From Pseudoalteromonas viridis (GTDB lineage: Bacteria; Pseudomonadota; Gammaproteobacteria; Enterobacterales; Alteromonadaceae): 64,000 bases of DNA. Position numbers and translations under genes: made by a program. Positions within the stretch are counted from its first letter, which is position 1. Each line of letters starts with the position of its first letter. Positions 1 through 9,047 of the stretch are shown one piece after another. The stretch covers positions 682,001 through 746,000 of the forward strand of contig NZ_CP072425.1 in assembly GCF_017742995.1 (NCBI RefSeq), read 5' to 3'. The notes under the pieces were generated by a model. That model was not told the DNA's origin and did no database searches. It was given only the letters and a program-made list of their open reading frames with translations.

Positions 1-422
<422 letters not shown>

Positions 423-552
423 TCAGCACCTGCTATTATAGCAAGTTCATAGCGGCTTGATCAGCATGGTCAAATGCCTAACTACCGGTCTGTGGCGCGT
501 TTTTGACAGGAATAAGGTTAGAGCAAAATTCAGGCTCTGCTCTATAAAAACA

Positions 553-578
553 AAAAACCCCGCCTAAGCGGGGTTTTT
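553..578 (-). terminator. Rho-independent terminator after rplU-rpmA
   Basis: An 11 bp perfect stem (AAAAACCCCGC paired with GCGGGGTTTTT) with a 4 nt loop is flanked by A and T runs on both sides. On the minus strand it ends in a U-tract 19 bp after the rpmA stop, so it should terminate the ribosomal protein operon before obgE. Confidence 0.85.
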
Positions 579-596
579 CAGTATTCTTTTTACCGA

Positions 597-854
597 TTAC
601 TCAGCAATGATGCTAACGTATTTACGGTTTAAAGGACCTTTCTGCTCAAAAACAACTTTACCGTCTGCTTTTGCGAAGATTGTGTGGTCTTTACCGATAC
701 CTGCGTTAGTACCAGCGTGGAACTTAGTACCACGTTGACGAACAATGATGTTACCCGCAAGTACTGATTCGCCACCGAAACGCTTAACACCTAAGCGTTT
801 ACTTTCTGAATCGCGACCGTTACGAGTACTACCAGCTGCCTTCTTATGTGCCAT
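597..854 (-). CDS. rpmA: 50S ribosomal protein L27
   Basis: The 85 residue product starts [20 protein letters not shown], the conserved N-terminal tail of L27 that reaches towards the peptidyl transferase centre. The length matches the family (84-85). It follows rplU by 19 bp on the same strand and is followed by a strong terminator, so the two form the usual L21-L27 operon. No N-terminal extension of the kind cleaved in Firmicutes is present. Confidence 0.98.
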   Translation of the reverse strand: MAHKKAAGSTRNGRDSESKRLGVKRFGGESVLAGNIIVRQRGTKFHAGTNAGIGKDHTIFAKADGKVVFEQKGPLNRKYVSIIAE

Positions 855-873
855 CTTTCTGTACCTCTAAAAA

Positions 874-1185
874 TTAAGCGCTAATGCCAGTGATTTTAAC
901 TTCAGTGAACCACTGACGGTGGCCCATCTGCTTGCGAGAATGCTTACGACGTCTAAATTTAACGATCTTAATTTTCTCGCCACGACCGTGAGATACAACC
1001 TCAGCTGTAATCTTACCACCGTTTACGAACGGCGCACCGATCTCGATTTTTTCACCATCAGCTACAAGAAGTACTGAATCAAATTCAATTGATGCACCAG
1101 TCTCAACGTCTAGTTTCTCTAGACGAATTGTTTGACCTTCAGTCACACGGTGCTGTTTACCACCACTTTGGAAAACCGCGTACAT
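874..1185 (-). CDS. rplU: 50S ribosomal protein L21
   Basis: The 103 residue product starts [18 protein letters not shown] and carries the family signature near its C-terminus ([16 protein letters not shown]). An upstream in-frame start would add 17 residues, but the 103 residue form matches the known L21 length and begin, so the start is set at 1185. L21 binds 23S rRNA in the large subunit. It is the first gene of the rplU-rpmA operon, divergent from ispB across a 358 bp spacer. Confidence 0.97.
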   Translation of the reverse strand: MYAVFQSGGKQHRVTEGQTIRLEKLDVETGASIEFDSVLLVADGEKIEIGAPFVNGGKITAEVVSHGRGEKIKIVKFRRRKHSRKQMGHRQWFTEVKITGISA

Positions 1186-1543
1186 AATTAACTCCGTCTG
1201 TGCGCCCTCAAATCGACGCAACTTAATATTCTTCAATAGGGCGCGAAGTTTACGCTAATGTGCCACTTCGCGCAAGCCCTAGATCGCAAATAAATGAATA
1301 AAAAATAGCTAACTTGAGGGCGTAATAATATTTTCATTTATTCTAACGAAAAGGTGTGATAAGCCAAGCTATTTTTTGCTTTTTCCACACACATATTCTG
1401 ATCACAAACCGAGGTTTAGTACAAAAAACACACAAAAGCACCGATTTTTTAACCTCTATCACGGCAAGTTATCGAGTCGTGGAGATTTTTAATGTACACT
1501 TGCGACTCGAACATCCCTGAATGAGGCTTTAGCTCGGAGCGTT
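1186..1543. other. Divergent intergenic region rplU//ispB
   Basis: These 358 bp hold no convincing coding sequence. They should contain the promoters of the ribosomal operon (minus) and of ispB (plus). The part near 1260-1440 is AT-rich. An inverted repeat lies at 1472-1510 in the ispB leader. I could not pick a clear -35/-10 pair. Confidence 0.6.
1472..1510. repeat. 8 bp inverted repeat upstream of ispB
   Basis: TCGAGTCG at 1472-1479 is repeated inverted as CGACTCGA at 1503-1510, with 23 bp between the arms (31 bp centre to centre, about three helical turns). It ends 33 bp before the ispB start. It may be an operator or a leader hairpin; function is not known. Confidence 0.45.
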
Positions 1544-2515
1544 ATGGATATCAAAGCGATCCAGAGATTGATTGAGCAAGACATGCTTGCCGTTAATCAA
1601 CTTATCAGCGACCAAATGCAATCTGACGTCGCACTGGTTAATCAACTTGGCTTATATATAGTCAATAGTGGTGGTAAAAGGATCCGTCCGATGCTGGCAC
1701 TTTTGGTTGCCAAAGCATTGGGCTATCAGGGCGATAAGCACATTACACTGGCAACTATCATCGAATTTATCCACACTGCCACTTTGTTACATGACGATGT
1801 GGTTGATGAATCAGCTTTACGTCGTGGTGAGCCTACAGCCAACGCCGAATTTGGTAACGCCGCCAGTGTGTTAGTTGGCGACTTTATATACACTCGCTCT
1901 TTTCAGTTGATGGTTGGACTGGAAAATATGGAAGTGATGCAGATCCTGGCAGATGCAACCAATGTGATTGCTGAAGGTGAGGTGTTACAGCTTATGAACT
2001 GTAACGATCCGGACACCACAGAGAAAAGCTATATGCAGGTAATATATAGTAAAACAGCCAAACTGTTTGAAGCAGCTACTATGCTGCCTGCTGTTGTACT
2101 GGAAAAGCCAGACGCTACAAAAGAGGCCTTAAAACTCTATGGTATGCATCTGGGTACGGCCTTTCAGCTGGTCGATGATGTCCTCGACTATAGCGCCAAC
2201 GCAGAGCAACTGGGTAAAAATATCGGCGATGATTTAGCCGAAGGTAAGCCCACCCTGCCGCTAATCTATGCGATGCGCCACGGTAGTGAAGCTCAGGTAA
2301 TACAGATCCGCGATGCCATCGCCAATGGTAACGGGCTTGATAACCTGACCGATATCCTGGCAACTCTTGAGCAGACGCAAGCGCTGGAACATACCATGGA
2401 GCGTGCCCGTCACGAATCACAAAAAGCGATTGAACAGCTCAGTATTTTACCCGAGTCCGAGCATAAAACAGCGCTCATCTCTTTGGCTAAGCTGGCGGTT
2501 GATCGCAGCTACTAA
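1544..2515 (+). CDS. ispB: Octaprenyl diphosphate synthase
   Basis: The 323 residue product is a trans-polyprenyl diphosphate synthase that makes the ubiquinone side chain from FPP and IPP. The first aspartate-rich motif LLHDDVVDES (about residues 83-92) and the second LVDDVLDY (about 210-217) are intact, with the GGKRIRP substrate-binding segment near residue 44. Length agrees with E. coli IspB (323). It stands opposite rplU, the common gammaproteobacterial arrangement, and is followed by a strong bidirectional terminator. Confidence 0.96.
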   Translation: MDIKAIQRLIEQDMLAVNQLISDQMQSDVALVNQLGLYIVNSGGKRIRPMLALLVAKALGYQGDKHITLATIIEFIHTATLLHDDVVDESALRRGEPTANAEFGNAASVLVGDFIYTRSFQLMVGLENMEVMQILADATNVIAEGEVLQLMNCNDPDTTEKSYMQVIYSKTAKLFEAATMLPAVVLEKPDATKEALKLYGMHLGTAFQLVDDVLDYSANAEQLGKNIGDDLAEGKPTLPLIYAMRHGSEAQVIQIRDAIANGNGLDNLTDILATLEQTQALEHTMERARHESQKAIEQLSILPESEHKTALISLAKLAVDRSY

Positions 2516-2532
2516 AGCTGTAAACAGACATT

Positions 2533-2560
2533 AAAAAAGGCTGCAACCGCAGCCTTTTTT
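2533..2560. terminator. Bidirectional terminator between ispB and yggX
   Basis: A 12 bp perfect stem AAAAAAGGCTGC / GCAGCCTTTTTT with loop AACC ends in a run of six T on either strand. It sits between the convergent genes ispB (plus) and yggX (minus) and can serve both. Confidence 0.85.
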
Positions 2561-2571
2561 AGTTGAGGTGA

Positions 2572-2844
2572 CTACCCTTCTTTTGGCCGGTAACCTTCAA
2601 TCTCAACATCTTTGCCTTCAAACAAAAAACCCACCATTTGCTCTTCAAGCTGCTGACGGTGTTCAGGGTCCATCATGTTTAAGTGCTTCTCGTTGATCAG
2701 CATAGTCTGCTTATGCTGCCACTGTTGCCACGCCTCTTTGCTGATATTATTGAAGATACGTTCGCCAACTTCTCCCGGATACAGCTGAAAATCAAGTCCA
2801 GGAGCTTCTTTTTGTAACTTTTGACAAAATACGGTACGTGCCAT
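2572..2844 (-). CDS. yggX: Fe(2+)-trafficking protein YggX
   Basis: The 90 residue product starts [19 protein letters not shown], the typical YggX start with its conserved Cys7, and contains [20 protein letters not shown] and the NMMDPEHRQ segment. The family helps protect Fe-S clusters from oxidation. The gene lies 34 bp downstream of mutY, whose product carries an Fe-S cluster. The mutY-yggX pairing is widespread in gammaproteobacteria and suggests one transcript. Confidence 0.96.
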   Translation of the reverse strand: MARTVFCQKLQKEAPGLDFQLYPGEVGERIFNNISKEAWQQWQHKQTMLINEKHLNMMDPEHRQQLEEQMVGFLFEGKDVEIEGYRPKEG

Positions 2845-2878
2845 CTCTTTACCCTCTATGCATTCGTTGTGGCTAAGT

Positions 2879-3937
2879 TTACCCCATTGCCTTTAAGACT
2901 TTAACCAACTTTTTAGTCGGTGCCGCTAAGCCCACTTCTGCCGGCTGTGCCAGCGCGTACCACAAAAGCGGATTATCGTGAACACAGTCAGGAACCGCGC
3001 TTAACTCAACAACTACCGGAGTGATAGTTAATTCAAAGTGGGTAAATATGTGGACAAATGGCGACAATGTTTGCCGGCTGCCCGAAATACCCTGCTGCGC
3101 CAAAAAGGTCTCAAGCTCGGTCAGCTCACTAAACTCAAAGAAACCAAACAAGCCACCCCAGATGCCGCTGCTGGGGCGCTTTTCCATCAGCACTTTATCA
3201 TCCGCACGAATTATTAAATGATAAGCAGCTTTTTTAGGTTTGACTTTTTTCGGCTTAGAATTTGGAAATTCCTTCACTCTGCCTTTTTGATATGCCTGAC
3301 AACGGCTGACCAAAGGACAAGCCTCACAGTCAAAGTTACTGCGACTACACAGGCTTGCCCCCAAGTCCATCATCGCCTGGTTATATTCCGAAACACGATC
3401 TTTGGGTGTCAGCGCATCTGTCAGTGCCCACAACTCATTTTCGACCTTTTTAACGCCGTACCAGCCTTCCACCATAAAAAAGCGCGCCAGCACACGTTTT
3501 ACATTACCATCCAGGATCGGGTGAGGTTGACCAAGAGACAAAGAGAGCACGGCCCCTGCTGTAGAGCGACCAATCCCAGGTAGCGCCATCACGGCTTCTA
3601 ACGTTTGCGGAAACTGGCCCTGATATTCATCGCGGACAATTTTGGCGGTTTTGTGTAAGTTACGCGCACGTGCGTAATAGCCAAGGCCGGTCCAGTGATG
3701 CAAGACTTCGTCTTCGGGTGCATCGGCCAGGTCGATTATGGTCGGGAAACGTGCCATGAAGCGCTCAAAATACGGGATCACAGTCACAACCTGAGTTTGC
3801 TGTAACATTACTTCAGACACCCAAACTTTATAAGGGGTCTTCTCAAGTTGCCAGGGCAGCGTTTTACGTCCGTGTAACTGATACCAATCGACAACCTGCT
3901 TGGCAAACCACTGGGCTTGCTCATTATTTACTGTCAT
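2879..3937 (-). CDS. mutY: Adenine DNA glycosylase MutY
   Basis: The 352 residue product removes adenine mispaired with 8-oxoguanine. It shows the LQQTQV motif (about residue 45), the helix-hairpin-helix [13 protein letters not shown] with the catalytic Asp in [14 protein letters not shown] (about 142), and the four-cysteine Fe-S loop C-X6-C-X2-C-X5-C (about 197-213). The C-terminal third is the NUDIX-like 8-oxoG recognition domain. The length is normal. It leads the mutY-yggX unit, divergent from trmB. Confidence 0.97.
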   Translation of the reverse strand: MTVNNEQAQWFAKQVVDWYQLHGRKTLPWQLEKTPYKVWVSEVMLQQTQVVTVIPYFERFMARFPTIIDLADAPEDEVLHHWTGLGYYARARNLHKTAKIVRDEYQGQFPQTLEAVMALPGIGRSTAGAVLSLSLGQPHPILDGNVKRVLARFFMVEGWYGVKKVENELWALTDALTPKDRVSEYNQAMMDLGASLCSRSNFDCEACPLVSRCQAYQKGRVKEFPNSKPKKVKPKKAAYHLIIRADDKVLMEKRPSSGIWGGLFGFFEFSELTELETFLAQQGISGSRQTLSPFVHIFTHFELTITPVVVELSAVPDCVHDNPLLWYALAQPAEVGLAAPTKKLVKVLKAMG

Positions 3938-4067
3938 TGCGAGACTCTGCTTTTACTTGCTAATACACGCGCCAGTGTATGAAGCTTTTTTCAAAGGTCA
4001 AGCTCTTGTACTTGGCGCTGCGAATAGCGATAATATGCGCCCATTTTTTACACCGAAGATGAAGACC

Positions 4068-4793
4068 ATGAACGAATCGAGTAAAACCGCTCTGGAACAA
4101 GCCGAGCAGGAAGGCAAGTACATTCGCAAAGTACGCAGCTTTGTAAAACGTGAAGGCCGCCTGACCAAAGGGCAAGCTGCCGCCATTGACAAATGCTGGG
4201 CAACGATGGGCCTGGAGCACGCTCAGGGTCGCCTGGACTTTACCGAGGTGTTCAGCAACGACAATGATGTTGTGGTTGAAATTGGCTTTGGCATGGGTAA
4301 ATCTCTGGTTGAAATGGCGAAAAACGCGCCTGATCAGAACTTTATTGGGATTGAAGTGCACCGTCCAGGTGTCGGCGCCTGTTTAATGGAAGCCGACGAG
4401 CAGGGTGTCACTAACCTGCGCGTATTTGAGCATGATGCGGTTGAAGTGCTGGCAGATTGTATCCCAGACGGTAGCCTGGCAAAACTTCAGCTGTTTTTCC
4501 CGGATCCATGGCACAAAAAACGCCACCATAAACGCCGTATCGTTCAGGCCGAGTTTGTTGAAAAACTTCGCACTAAGTTGCGTATCGGGGGTGTTTTCCA
4601 TATGGCTACAGACTGGGAAAACTATGCAGAGCATATGCTGGAAGTCATGCAGTCAGCGCCTGGTTTTGCTAACCAGTCTGACAGCAACGACTATGTACCG
4701 CGTCCGGATTTTCGTCCCCTGACTAAATTTGAGCAGCGCGGTCACCGCCTCGGTCATGGTGTATGGGATCTGATGTTTGAACGTACAGCCTAA
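4068..4793 (+). CDS. trmB: tRNA (guanine-N7)-methyltransferase TrmB
   Basis: The product makes m7G46 in tRNA. It has the SAM-binding segment [17 protein letters not shown] and the family signature [15 protein letters not shown]. The open frame extends upstream to 3900, overlapping mutY antisense, but that extension is not TrmB-like. I choose the ATG at 4068 ([13 protein letters not shown]), with GAAG upstream, giving 241 residues. The ATG at 4059 adds only MKT and is equally possible. rsmC follows after 48 bp. Confidence 0.94.
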   Translation: MNESSKTALEQAEQEGKYIRKVRSFVKREGRLTKGQAAAIDKCWATMGLEHAQGRLDFTEVFSNDNDVVVEIGFGMGKSLVEMAKNAPDQNFIGIEVHRPGVGACLMEADEQGVTNLRVFEHDAVEVLADCIPDGSLAKLQLFFPDPWHKKRHHKRRIVQAEFVEKLRTKLRIGGVFHMATDWENYAEHMLEVMQSAPGFANQSDSNDYVPRPDFRPLTKFEQRGHRLGHGVWDLMFERTA

Positions 4794-4841
4794 CCTGTCA
4801 TTGCAACCGGGGCGCCCTGCCCCGTCTATTGTGGACCTCAG

Positions 4842-5879
4842 ATGCAAAAATTAACCAACCCCAGCTTATTGCTGCTGCGCAACGAAGAAGAGTTGACAGG
4901 CCAGCATATTTTGGTGATCAACCATCAGCGTGACGGCTTTTTATCTGAATTGAAGCAGTTGGATCCGCAGGCAACCATCAGTGCTTTCAGCTATGACTTT
5001 GCCGCTCATCAGACTGCGACTAAAATAGCCGGTATAAATAGCTACGTCTCACACAGCCTGCCTGCGCTCAATGATCTCGATCTGATCATTTATTACTACC
5101 CAAAATCTAAGCCCGAAGCACAGATGATGTTCGATAATATTCGTGCGCTGTGCTCTGACAAAACCCGCTTACTGGTGGTTGGAGAAAACAAAGGCGGCGT
5201 TAAGTCGGCAGAAAAGCAACTGCAAGATAAATGCGAGGCACACTATAAACTAGACAGTGCCAAGCATTGTATTCTATATGAGTTTGCCCAGCTACAACCT
5301 GAGGCACACTTTGATATTGCCAGCTACCAGCAAACCTTCACCATCGCGGTTGCCGGGCAGCAGTTTGAAGCTGTCAGCGTCCCCGGGGTGTTTAATCATG
5401 GTAAGCTGGATGTCGGGACCAAATTACTGCTGGAAAACCTCGAGTTGCCCGCTCACGGCAGCATGCTCGACTTTGGCTGTGGTGCCGGAGTCATCGCCAC
5501 CTTTGTACTAAACCAGTCTCCAAAAATTCGCTTCAGCTGCCTGGATGTCAATGCCCTGGCTTTATATGCCTGCGAGCAAACCCTAACCCTAAATGGTCAT
5601 GGGGCGGAGCTGGTGCTGAGCGATGGCCTTAAACAGCTAAAGGGTCGCTTTGATGCCATTATCAGTAACCCACCTTTTCATACCGGTCTTAAAACTGACT
5701 ATGACATTGCTGAAGGGTTCATTCAAGGGGCCGCTGCCCATATGAGTAAAGGCGCTCAACTACATATAGTTGCAAACAGTTTCCTGAAATACCCTCCGCT
5801 GATTGAAGCACGTTTTGGGCACTGCGATACCCAAGTAAAAAACACCAAGTTTGCCGTTTACCGGGCCCGCCTGAATTAA
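4842..5879 (+). CDS. rsmC: 16S rRNA (guanine-N2)-methyltransferase RsmC
   Basis: The 345 residue product methylates G1207 of 16S rRNA. It has the two-domain MTS architecture: a degenerate N-terminal methyltransferase-like half (about 1-165) and an active C-terminal half with the SAM motif MLDFGCGAGVIATFVL (about 206) and the catalytic SNPPFHTG motif (about 276). The length matches E. coli RsmC (343). RlmG is the closest alternative, but the start and the NPPFHTG context favour RsmC. Confidence 0.92.
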   Translation: MQKLTNPSLLLLRNEEELTGQHILVINHQRDGFLSELKQLDPQATISAFSYDFAAHQTATKIAGINSYVSHSLPALNDLDLIIYYYPKSKPEAQMMFDNIRALCSDKTRLLVVGENKGGVKSAEKQLQDKCEAHYKLDSAKHCILYEFAQLQPEAHFDIASYQQTFTIAVAGQQFEAVSVPGVFNHGKLDVGTKLLLENLELPAHGSMLDFGCGAGVIATFVLNQSPKIRFSCLDVNALALYACEQTLTLNGHGAELVLSDGLKQLKGRFDAIISNPPFHTGLKTDYDIAEGFIQGAAAHMSKGAQLHIVANSFLKYPPLIEARFGHCDTQVKNTKFAVYRARLN

Positions 5880-5885
5880 GCTCGG

Positions 5886-5913
5886 GCCAGCTCAACTTAG
5901 CTGTTGGGCTGGC
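5886..5913 (+). terminator. Hairpin after rsmC
   Basis: GCCAGC-T-CAAC pairs with GTTG-G-GCTGGC (11 pairs with one wobble) around a 6 nt loop. It begins 7 bp after the rsmC stop. The following TATATTC is a poor U-tract, so termination may be partial. Confidence 0.45.
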
Positions 5914-6066
5914 TATATTCGCACTCTCTGGACATTCTGACCCACCTTAAATTCATTGTCTGCAAGCAAAGCGCTGAATCGTTTCGTAAAATGTGAGCTT
6001 TTTTGTGTTCTATACTGCTAAACTAAAGTGAGTGAATAGCATGCAAGCGGGATTTGTGGTCTCCCA

Positions 6067-7689
6067 ATGGGTAAATACGCAACAAAAACAAGTATAAGAA
6101 AAGTGCTGATCAGTGCCGTCATGCTAGTAACGGCGCTGTCTTTGTCCCTGTCTATCTCAATTTCAACCTATCTCGACGTTAAGAAACAAAAGCAGCTGAT
6201 CATCAACAAGCTGGAGATGATCGCAGAGATCATTGCATTTAATGCTCAGGTAACGCTGATTTTCGACGACAGAAAAACCGAAGAAAAGCGCCTCAAGTCG
6301 TTCGATAAAGTCGACCTGGTTAAGAACATTCACATCTATGCGATTGACGATGTGACTAATCGGCCGGTCTTTTTTACCAGCTACAATGCCAGTAAAACCC
6401 CACCGGTTCCGCTCAAAGTCAATCAGATAGAGGAGCTCAGGACGCCGAAAATATCGGAAGACTACATAGAGCTGATCCTGCCCGTCGAATACGAAGGCAA
6501 TATAGAAGGCTATGTTTATCTGCGCGGTGGTCTTGAACATCTGGCTGAATACATCAACAGAAAAATCCTGGTCGATATTGCATTAACTCTGTTTGTACTG
6601 GTACTGGTGATGTTTGTCGCCCGGGGGATCCAAAAGCGCATTGCCAGCCCGATTGAAACTCTTTCTGTTTTGTTACAGGACGTGTCGAAAAATCACAACT
6701 ACGCCACCCGGGCGGAAAAAAGTGACATTGAAGAAATTAATATCCTCGCCAACAACCTCAATATCATGCTTACCCGGACGCAAAATCAACTTGAGCGCCA
6801 CCAGGCTGATAAACAAGAGATCAAACAGCTTAACCAAAGCCTGGAAGAAAAGGTCAACCAACGCACCATAGCGCTCAGAGAGGCAAACCAGGAGCTGCTC
6901 AATACACTCGAGCGCATGCATCAGTACCAAAATCAAATTGTTGAAAATGAAAAAATGGCTTCACTGGGCCAAATGGTTGCAGGCGTTGCACACGAAGTTA
7001 ATACACCCATAGGCCTGGGTGTAACAGGCTCAACCTTATTGCGCGATAAACTCAGTGATATCGAAGTCGCCTTCCAGCAAAAAACGCTGACCTCAAAACA
7101 ACTGGAACGCTTCATCAAAGAAGGGATCGAAAATCTGGATCTCATTTATCGCAACCTTAACCGGGCCGCAGATCTGATCTCAAGCTTTAAGAAAGTGGCG
7201 GTCAGCCAGGACATAGAGATCAATTCAGATGTCAACATCACTAAATTGCTCAATGCAGTCATGGGAGCGATGCGCACTGAGCTGGAAATGAAATCACCTC
7301 AGATAAACATTGACTGCCCAGAAGAGCTCACTATCAGAAGCAAATCAGGTTTGCTGCAACAGGTGTTTGAGCAACTATTTTCAAATTCACTGTTACACGG
7401 TTTTGCAAGCAACGAAAATAACGAAATTGCTATAAAAGTGAACCGCGAAGAATCGCAGTTAACGATTGTGTACAGTGACAATGGTGTCGGCGTACCAAAC
7501 GCCATCAAAAAGCGCATATTTGATCCATTTGTAACCACGCGCCGGGGAGAAGGTGGCAGTGGTCTGGGCATGCATTTGGTATACAATTTGGTCACTCAGG
7601 CGCTGGGTGGCAGTATCACACTACAGGAAGATTATAAATCGGGTACTCAATTTGTGATCAGCTTACCTCTGAAAGGAGGTTCACAGTGA
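6067..7689 (+). CDS. Membrane sensor histidine kinase with CHASE8-like sensor domain
   Basis: The 540 residue product has TM1 (about 13-35), a periplasmic domain (about 36-165) resembling the CHASE8 sensor of YfiN-type proteins, TM2 (about 168-186), a HAMP linker, a coiled coil (about 230-295), a His box GQMVAGVAHEVNTPIG with phospho-acceptor His309, and a complete HATPase (N box about 430-445, DNGVGVP, DPFVTTRR, GSGLGMHL). The His box resembles the NtrB/DctB-type kinases. There is no receiver or output domain. Its stop overlaps the start of the YfiR-like gene, so the two are co-translated. The next response regulator on this strand is ArcA, but that link is unproven. Confidence 0.9.
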   Translation: MGKYATKTSIRKVLISAVMLVTALSLSLSISISTYLDVKKQKQLIINKLEMIAEIIAFNAQVTLIFDDRKTEEKRLKSFDKVDLVKNIHIYAIDDVTNRPVFFTSYNASKTPPVPLKVNQIEELRTPKISEDYIELILPVEYEGNIEGYVYLRGGLEHLAEYINRKILVDIALTLFVLVLVMFVARGIQKRIASPIETLSVLLQDVSKNHNYATRAEKSDIEEINILANNLNIMLTRTQNQLERHQADKQEIKQLNQSLEEKVNQRTIALREANQELLNTLERMHQYQNQIVENEKMASLGQMVAGVAHEVNTPIGLGVTGSTLLRDKLSDIEVAFQQKTLTSKQLERFIKEGIENLDLIYRNLNRAADLISSFKKVAVSQDIEINSDVNITKLLNAVMGAMRTELEMKSPQINIDCPEELTIRSKSGLLQQVFEQLFSNSLLHGFASNENNEIAIKVNREESQLTIVYSDNGVGVPNAIKKRIFDPFVTTRRGEGGSGLGMHLVYNLVTQALGGSITLQEDYKSGTQFVISLPLKGGSQ

Positions 7690-8213
7690 GATATATGTAC
7701 CTATTTATTTTTTGCTCTTTTGCGTTTTTTCCTACGTTTTGTTTTGCTAAATCGCCCGAGGAGATCCGTTCAGCCTTTTTATATCAAATGGCAAAGTTCA
7801 TTGATTTTCCAGAGCAAAAAAATAAGAAAACCACGCGTTTTTGTTTTTACGACATCACAAGTGGACCAGGTGCTGTTTTATATAGTAACCGTACCCTAAA
7901 AATACGTTTAAAGCCGATTGAAATAATCGAAGTGAAAAAGTCTGAGTCACTTCGGGAACTTTCCCAGCGATGTGATATCACATACATTGATGAAACATTG
8001 GAAGATGATATACTGTCCGCTTGGACCGATACAATGGCCCTAAGTATGGTAACTGTGGGCGAAAGTATCGAATTTTTGGAAGGGGGTGGGATTGCGTCCT
8101 TGGTCCAGGAAGGGAGTAAGATAAGGCTTTATATAAACAAGCAAGAAGTCACTCAGCACAACTTTAAAGTGCTTTCACGGTTGCTTGCCGTCTCCAAGTT
8201 TTATCCTAACTGA
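7686..8213 (+). CDS. YfiR-family periplasmic protein
   Basis: The 175 residue product has a signal peptide (about 1-22, cleaved after FCFA) and matches the YfiR/DUF4154 family: EEIRSAFLYQMAKFIDFP at the mature N-terminus, the internal CDITYIDE segment, and a GVS-like C-terminal half ending INKQEVTQHNFKVLSRLLAVS. YfiR in Pseudomonas binds the periplasmic domain of the CHASE8 cyclase YfiN and represses it. Here it begins with GTG overlapping the kinase TGA (GTGA), behind a perfect AAAGGAGG ribosome site, so it is translationally coupled to the CHASE8 kinase, its probable partner. Confidence 0.85.
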   Translation: MRYMYLFIFCSFAFFPTFCFAKSPEEIRSAFLYQMAKFIDFPEQKNKKTTRFCFYDITSGPGAVLYSNRTLKIRLKPIEIIEVKKSESLRELSQRCDITYIDETLEDDILSAWTDTMALSMVTVGESIEFLEGGGIASLVQEGSKIRLYINKQEVTQHNFKVLSRLLAVSKFYPN

Positions 8214-8320
8214 TTTTACTTGTTAACAATTGAATATACTCCTATAATCGTTAACATTCGGTTTTATTATATAACGCCGATGATCTTGTAAATACAATAT
8301 TCCGAAAAGGTTAATTAATA

Positions 8321-9040
8321 ATGCAAACGCCAGTCATTCTAATTGTTGAGGATGAAGACGTAACTCGACTGAACCTCGTTAGTTTATTTGAAGCCGAAGG
8401 TTATAAGGTAATTGAAGCCATTGATGGCGATGATATGCATGAAAAATTGACATCGAACGATGATGTCAACTGTGTGATCATGGATATTAACCTGCCTGGT
8501 AAAAATGGCCTAATCCTGGCTCGTGAGTTACGCCAGAAGAAAAACATCGGCCTGATTTTCCTAACCGGTCGTGACAACGATGTCGACCGTATTTTGGGTC
8601 TTGAGATCGGTGCCGACGATTATGTTACTAAGCCTTTCAATCCACGTGAGCTTACCATCCGCGTACGCAACCTGATCTCTCGTACCGGCTCAAGCCCGGA
8701 AGAGTCAAGTATTGACAGCAATGGTGTCATTACATTTAACGGTTGGGAACTGGATGAGAATAGCCGCTGCCTGACTTCACCAACAGGTGAAGCTAAGCGT
8801 TTGCCGAAAGGCGAATATCGTGCATTACGTCTGATGCTTGACTCACCTGGTCGTATCTTTAGCCGTGAGCAACTGATCAAGCACATGACAGGTCGTGAGC
8901 TACGTGCTAACGACAGAACAGTAGATGTAACGATTCGTCGTATTCGTAAGCACTTCGAAACCGACAACAATACTCCTGAATTGATCAGCACCATCCATGG
9001 TGAAGGCTACCGCTTCATCGGGAAGATCGATAGCCAATAA
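8321..9040 (+). CDS. arcA: Response regulator ArcA (aerobic respiration control)
   Basis: The 239 residue OmpR/PhoB-type regulator starts [19 protein letters not shown], almost the E. coli ArcA start. The receiver has phospho-Asp in [14 protein letters not shown] (Asp54) and Lys in [14 protein letters not shown]. The winged-helix part has [19 protein letters not shown], strongly ArcA-like. It lies 107 bp after the YfiR-like gene and faces arcB, whose end is 8 bp away. A GTTAATTAA sequence resembling half of an ArcA box overlaps its ribosome site at 8310-8318. Confidence 0.95.
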   Translation: MQTPVILIVEDEDVTRLNLVSLFEAEGYKVIEAIDGDDMHEKLTSNDDVNCVIMDINLPGKNGLILARELRQKKNIGLIFLTGRDNDVDRILGLEIGADDYVTKPFNPRELTIRVRNLISRTGSSPEESSIDSNGVITFNGWELDENSRCLTSPTGEAKRLPKGEYRALRLMLDSPGRIFSREQLIKHMTGRELRANDRTVDVTIRRIRKHFETDNNTPELISTIHGEGYRFIGKIDSQ

Positions 9041-9047
9041 GTTTGCG

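Noticed and set aside
2115..2420. Minus-strand 101 residue open frame inside ispB
   Set aside because: It is antisense to the conserved aspartate-rich part of ispB and has an amino acid composition typical of a shadow frame.
8310..8324. Autoregulatory ArcA box at the arcA start
   Set aside because: Only the GTTAATTAA part matches, it overlaps the ribosome site, and the second direct repeat is missing.
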